Positions 60,519 through 64,000 of a DNA stretch of 64,000 bases are shown here, piece after piece. The notes beneath the pieces were generated by a model, which was not told the origin of the DNA, did no database searches, and saw only the letters and a list, made by a program, of their open reading frames with translations. Source of the stretch: CAVQCX01 sp963775335 (GTDB lineage: Bacteria; Pseudomonadota; Gammaproteobacteria; Chromatiales; Chromatiaceae); contig CAVZIJ010000003.1 of the NCBI GenBank assembly GCA_963775335.1, positions 2,170,001 to 2,234,000 of the forward strand, given 5' to 3'. The first letter of the stretch is position 1; each line of letters starts with the position of its first letter. Position numbers and translations under genes: made by a program.

Positions 60519-60983
60519 ATGACCCCAGAACAGGTGGTCCTGATCAGGAGCTCGTGGCAACGTCTGGCCCCGTTTCACGTCCAGGTCCTGTGGCTCTTCT
60601 ATAGCCGGCTATTCGAGATCGCGCCGCGGCTCCAGGGCCATCTGCTGCAGGACATGGACATCCAGCCGACCCGACTCGCCGCCCTCCTCGAGACAGCCGT
60701 GGCCCGCCTGGATCAGCTGGAGTCCCTGCACAGTGCCCTGCGGGTCTTGGGCCGCCGCTATGCCTGTTGCGGCATTCGGGACGAAGATTACAACACCGTC
60801 GCCGAGGCGTTCCTGTGGACGCTCAAGCAAGCGCTCGAAAACCGCTTCACCCCAGCCCTGCACGAGGCCTGGGCAAATGCCTGCACGACCCTCGCCGCGC
60901 TCATGAAGGACGGCGCCGCGCAGGCCCAGCCACCGCGGCTGAGACGACTACGCAGTCTCTTCGGGCTGCGCGGAGTTGGTTGA
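60519..60983 (+). CDS. globin-family protein with Tyr in place of the proximal His
   Basis: 154 residues from ATG 60519 (GGAGGAGAAGGC upstream). The globin fold pattern is that of single-domain bacterial globins: MTPEQVVLIRSSWQRLAPFH, then FYSRLFEIAPRLQGHL, then HSALRVLGRRYACCGI and VAEAFLWTLKQALENRFTP. Relatives have L-G-x-x-H at the F8 position (GRRHAxYGV); here it is GRRYACCG, with Y81. The only nearby His is H71. Haem binding is therefore doubtful or Tyr-ligated. The C-terminus is basic. It follows minE by 100 bases on the same strand. Confidence 0.8.
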   Translation: MTPEQVVLIRSSWQRLAPFHVQVLWLFYSRLFEIAPRLQGHLLQDMDIQPTRLAALLETAVARLDQLESLHSALRVLGRRYACCGIRDEDYNTVAEAFLWTLKQALENRFTPALHEAWANACTTLAALMKDGAAQAQPPRLRRLRSLFGLRGVG

Positions 60984-61023
60984 GTCTGGCATCCGCCCCC
61001 GAGGCACAAGGCGACGACTCGCC

Positions 61024-62805
61024 TCAGAACGGCCAAACCAGCGGCGCGATCAGCACCGTCGTGGCGCCCATGAGCAGATTGAGGGGGATACCGAACCGCA
61101 GATAGTCCGAGAATCTGTACCCTCCGGGCCCATAGACCATCATGTTCGTCTGGTAGCCGATCGGCGTGGCGAAGCTCGCCGAAGCGGCCATCATGATCGC
61201 CATCACGAACGGGCGGAAGCTCACGTCCAGGCTCGCCGCAGCCGCCTCGGCGAGGGGAAACACCAGGACTGCGGCCCCGTTGTTGGTAATCAGCTCCGTG
61301 AGCAGCATGGTCACCCCGTAAACCGCCGCCAGCGTCAGCCACGGATTGCCCCCGGCGAGGCCGAGCCACAAGCGCGCCAGCGCCCCGGCGGCGCCGGTGA
61401 CCTCCAGCGCCCGGCCAAGGGCCAGGGAGGCGGCGATCACGGTGAGGACCTGCCAGTCCACGCTCCTGCGGGCCTGGGCACCGGTGGTGCAGCGGGCCGC
61501 CAGCATCAGTCCCGATCCCACCAGGGCGGCGACTAGCATGGAGACACCGGCGAAGCTCGCGGCGCCCACCACGGCTAGCAGGATCAGCGCCGCGACGACA
61601 CCCCGCTCGTGGCGCGGCGGACTCGAGTCCTGGATGGCGCTCACCAGCAGGAAGTCCCTCGACAACCGATGCTGCTCGACGAACGAGGGCCGCGCCTCGA
61701 TCAGCAGCGTGTCGGCGGGGCGCAGCTCGATGTCCCCGATACGCCCCGGGATACGCCGCCCGCCGCGAGCGACCGCAACCACCACGGCATCGTAGAGGGT
61801 GCGAAACCGGCTATCTCGGATGGTGCGCCCGACCAGCGGCGAGCTCGGAGAGACGACGGCCTCGATCAGGGTCCGCTCCGGTCTCGGTACGGCGAGCTTA
61901 AAGACCTGATCCGGCGCCGGGACCAGTCCCTTGATCTTGTAGAGGTCCACCACCGAGGCCACGCTGCCGACGAACACCAGCCGGTCGCCCCCTTGCAGGC
62001 GCTCGGTGGGCGGGACCGCGGGGTACACGGTGTCCGCCCGCTCGATCTCGGCGAGGAACAGACCCGGCAGCCGGCGCAGCCCGGCCTGCTCGATGGTCCG
62101 GCCGGTCAGCGGACTGTCCCCGGCGACCACCATCTCCAGGGCGTATTCCCGGGGGTCCTGGTGGTCGCGGATCGCCGGTCTGCGCTCCGGTAGCAGCCAG
62201 CGGGATACCACCAGCACGTAAACGACCCCGAGCAGAGCGCTCGGCAGACCCACCCAGGCGATCTCGAAAAACCCGACCGGTGCCACGCCGCCTCTGGAAG
62301 CGACCAGTCCGGTGACGATCAGGTTGGTGCTGGTGCCGATGATGGTGCAGGTGCCGCCTAGAACCGCCGCGTAACTCAGGGGAATCATCAGCTTCGAAAC
62401 CGACAGCCCCTGTCTGCGGGCCCAGTCCTGGACCACCGGCACGAACATCGCTACCACCGGCGTGTTGTTCAGAAAGGCACTGGTGACGACCACGACGCCC
62501 ATCAGCCTCCCCTGGGCCCGGGTTACCGAGGCCGTGCGCCCCAGGAATCTGTGTCCGAGGCTGTGCACGACGCCGGTCTCGACCAGGCCCGAGGCAAGGA
62601 CGTACAAGACCCCGACGGTCGCCAGGCCCGGGTTCGCGAGGCCGGCCAGCGCCTCGGACGGCGAGAGGACGCCGAGTGCGAGCAGTACCGTCATGGCCCC
62701 TACCAGCAGGAGGTCCGCGGCCACGCGGGTGAACACCAAGAGACCCACCGTCGAGACCACAACGGCGACTGCAATCCAGGCGTTTAACGTCACGTCGAGC
62801 CTCAA
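61024..62805 (-). CDS. SLC13/ArsB-type permease with two TrkA-C domains
   Basis: 593 residues. Membrane segments lie in the N-terminal 180 residues, with the family motif SAFLNNTPVVAMFVPVVQDW and GGTCTIIGTSTNLIVTGL. Two soluble TrkA-C (RCK-C) domains follow at about 215-375. The C-terminal membrane half repeats the motif as ELITNNGAAVLVFPLAEAAA and ASASFATPIGYQTNMMVYGP. This architecture fits the citrate/sulfate-type (SLC13, SdcS-like) transporters. The substrate (sulfate, dicarboxylate or another anion) cannot be told from sequence. Confidence 0.9.
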   Translation of the reverse strand: MRLDVTLNAWIAVAVVVSTVGLLVFTRVAADLLLVGAMTVLLALGVLSPSEALAGLANPGLATVGVLYVLASGLVETGVVHSLGHRFLGRTASVTRAQGRLMGVVVVTSAFLNNTPVVAMFVPVVQDWARRQGLSVSKLMIPLSYAAVLGGTCTIIGTSTNLIVTGLVASRGGVAPVGFFEIAWVGLPSALLGVVYVLVVSRWLLPERRPAIRDHQDPREYALEMVVAGDSPLTGRTIEQAGLRRLPGLFLAEIERADTVYPAVPPTERLQGGDRLVFVGSVASVVDLYKIKGLVPAPDQVFKLAVPRPERTLIEAVVSPSSPLVGRTIRDSRFRTLYDAVVVAVARGGRRIPGRIGDIELRPADTLLIEARPSFVEQHRLSRDFLLVSAIQDSSPPRHERGVVAALILLAVVGAASFAGVSMLVAALVGSGLMLAARCTTGAQARRSVDWQVLTVIAASLALGRALEVTGAAGALARLWLGLAGGNPWLTLAAVYGVTMLLTELITNNGAAVLVFPLAEAAAASLDVSFRPFVMAIMMAASASFATPIGYQTNMMVYGPGGYRFSDYLRFGIPLNLLMGATTVLIAPLVWPF

Positions 62806-62880
62806 GCTGGCCGGTCGAAAGGGCGGGCAGTATAGATCGGCGCGCGGTTCCGCGCCGAGCGTCTGGAGAACCCAGTCGCG

Positions 62881-63729
62881 TCAGCCCGCGGCCGATTCGG
62901 CGACCTCGGAAGCAGGGCCCAGGGCTGGCCTGGCTAGACGCTGCAACACGTGCGCGGCCGCCACCAGTCCGAAGGTGGCCGTGACGGTGACCGCCGAGCC
63001 GATCCCGCCCGCACAGCTTAGATCCCGGGTCTCAGTGCCCGCGGGGCGCTGGAGGCACACGCCGCCGTCCGGCGCCGGGAATACCATCGGCTCGTCGGAC
63101 CAGACGCAGGGTACGTCAAAGCGGCGCCGGGGGTCCCGACTGAAGCCGTAGTCCCGGCGCAGCAGGCGGCGTACCCGGGCGAGCAGCGGGTCCTGAATGC
63201 TGCGGCTGAGGTCGGAGACCCGGATCCGCGTGGGATCGACCTTTCCGCCCGCGCCGCCCACTGTCATCAGCCGGATGCGCCGTCGCCGGCAATGAGCGAT
63301 CAGGGCGGCCTTCACGCGAAAGCTGTCGATGCAATCGACCACGTGATCGAACTTCGGCTCGATCAGCTCGTCGAGGTTGTCCCGCGACAGAAATGCATCG
63401 ACCTGGCCGACCCGGCACGCAGGATTGATCTGTCCGACCCGCTCGGCGAGCACACCCACCTTGGCTCGCCCCAGCGTGGAGTCCAGGGCGTGTAGCTGAC
63501 GGTTGATATTGGACTCGGCGACATGATCGAGATCGACCAACGTGAGCGCTCCCACCCCACTGCGGGCCAGCGCCTCCACGGTCCAGGAGCCGACGCCGCC
63601 CACACCGATCACGCAGACCCGGGCCTCGGCAAACCGCGCGGCGGCCGCCGTACCATACACCCGGGCCACGCCGCCGAAACGACGGGCATGGTCCACCTCT
63701 ACACCCGAAATCCCCTGATCCTCCGGCAC
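62881..63729 (-). CDS. tcdA: tRNA threonylcarbamoyladenosine dehydratase
   Basis: ThiF/E1-like enzyme that cyclises t6A37 of tRNA to ct6A. The N-terminal ARRFGGVARVYG is followed by the ATP-binding loop VIGVGGVGSWTVEALARSGV, the motif NINRQLHALDSTLGRAKVGV, the adenylation Asp region DHVVDCIDS and KAALIAHC. The conserved C-terminal sequence is LSCAGGIGSAVTVTATFGLV. The start is uncertain: GTG 63727-63729 gives about 282 residues, near E. coli TcdA (268); the open frame continues to an ATG at 63892-63894. No strong ribosome binding site helps to choose. Confidence 0.9.
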   Translation of the reverse strand: MPEDQGISGVEVDHARRFGGVARVYGTAAAARFAEARVCVIGVGGVGSWTVEALARSGVGALTLVDLDHVAESNINRQLHALDSTLGRAKVGVLAERVGQINPACRVGQVDAFLSRDNLDELIEPKFDHVVDCIDSFRVKAALIAHCRRRRIRLMTVGGAGGKVDPTRIRVSDLSRSIQDPLLARVRRLLRRDYGFSRDPRRRFDVPCVWSDEPMVFPAPDGGVCLQRPAGTETRDLSCAGGIGSAVTVTATFGLVAAAHVLQRLARPALGPASEVAESAAG

Positions 63730-63958
63730 GCCCAATAGTGTACCGTGTCGCGATTTCCGGAACCTGTGTGAGCCGTTCAGCCCTCTTGCACAGCCGCGAA
63801 GAAGAAGCGCCCGCTCCATGATGCCAGGGCCGAATGATGCTCTGCCCCTCTTCGGTCGCCCATCGGCCGTTGTCGCGAGCCGGACGCAGATCACGCTTTT
63901 TCCCGCCGGCGCTGCCTACCCTTGGGGCTGGGCAACCAACTCCCGAGGCCCCGTTGTC

Positions 63959-64000
63959 ATGAGCGCGCGACTCCTTGGGGCGCTCACCCGAAGGATGGAA
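63959..64000 (+). CDS. possible 5' end of a plus-strand gene, cut by the window edge
   Basis: ATG 63959 starts an open frame MSARLLGALTRRME that continues past the edge. The codons are consistent with coding GC bias, but 14 residues are not enough to recognise a family and no clear ribosome site is visible. Listed for completeness. Confidence 0.2.
   Translation, partial: MSARLLGALTRRME

Overview
The window is a GC-rich stretch of a proteobacterial chromosome. Gene content (assimilatory nitrate cluster with nasT, ppdK, minCDE, rhlE, cus efflux, lutABC, glcB) and protein style suggest a gammaproteobacterium of the Chromatiales / purple-sulfur or thiotrophic type. That placement is an inference from gene content, not a taxonomic search. 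No tRNA, rRNA, CRISPR array or complete insertion sequence was seen.

Region 1 (1-13618, all minus strand) is a nitrate-assimilation regulon. In transcription order it holds nasT (ANTAR antiterminator), a leader carrying an NtrC site, a sigma54 promoter, a two-hairpin ANTAR target and an intrinsic terminator, then nrtA, nrtB, nrtD, a signal-less NasS/NrtA-like sensor, nirB, nirD, nasA, a DmsB-DmsC fusion, a small frameshifted membrane protein and the start of a mobB-like gene. The DmsBC fusion suggests that this assimilatory nitrate reductase draws electrons from the quinol pool. Two copies of a structured intergenic repeat lie between nirD/nasA and nasA/dmsBC.

Region 2 (13.8-33 kb) is a mosaic. 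It has an MltF-like lytic transglycosylase, decayed genes (a COG1058/CinA-like 3' fragment and an IS3 transposase remnant), an alpha/beta hydrolase, a cytochrome c, and an FHA / Ser-Thr kinase / PP2C phosphosignalling trio whose phosphatase is frameshifted in a G run. These are followed by modBC without modA, several small membrane proteins, a cupin remnant, a thioredoxin-NHL protein, a methyltransferase, and an unfamiliar pair of methionine-rich membrane-anchored coiled-coil proteins.

Region 3 (33-42 kb) is central carbon metabolism: malate synthase G and lutABC, with lutC frameshifted by one base. Next comes an overlapping ATP-grasp / N-formylglutamate-amidohydrolase-like pair, a candidate uncharacterised enzymatic system, and then a VIT1/CCC1-type transporter.

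Region 4 (42-64 kb) holds a Cus-type copper/silver efflux operon (cusA, cusB with a CusF-like tail, cusC, and a Cys/His-rich exported protein), ppdK with a clear terminator, and a glycosyltransferase / DUF2334 deacetylase / LPG-synthase-TM operon. A TA-flanked MITE-like element supplies the stop codon of an RRM protein. The region continues with rhlE, a START-domain lipoprotein-like protein, a small probable DNA-binding protein with upstream inverted repeats, minCDE, a globin with Tyr in place of the proximal His, an SLC13/TrkA-C permease and tcdA. Three separate single-site frameshifts in otherwise good genes may partly reflect draft or metagenome indel errors.
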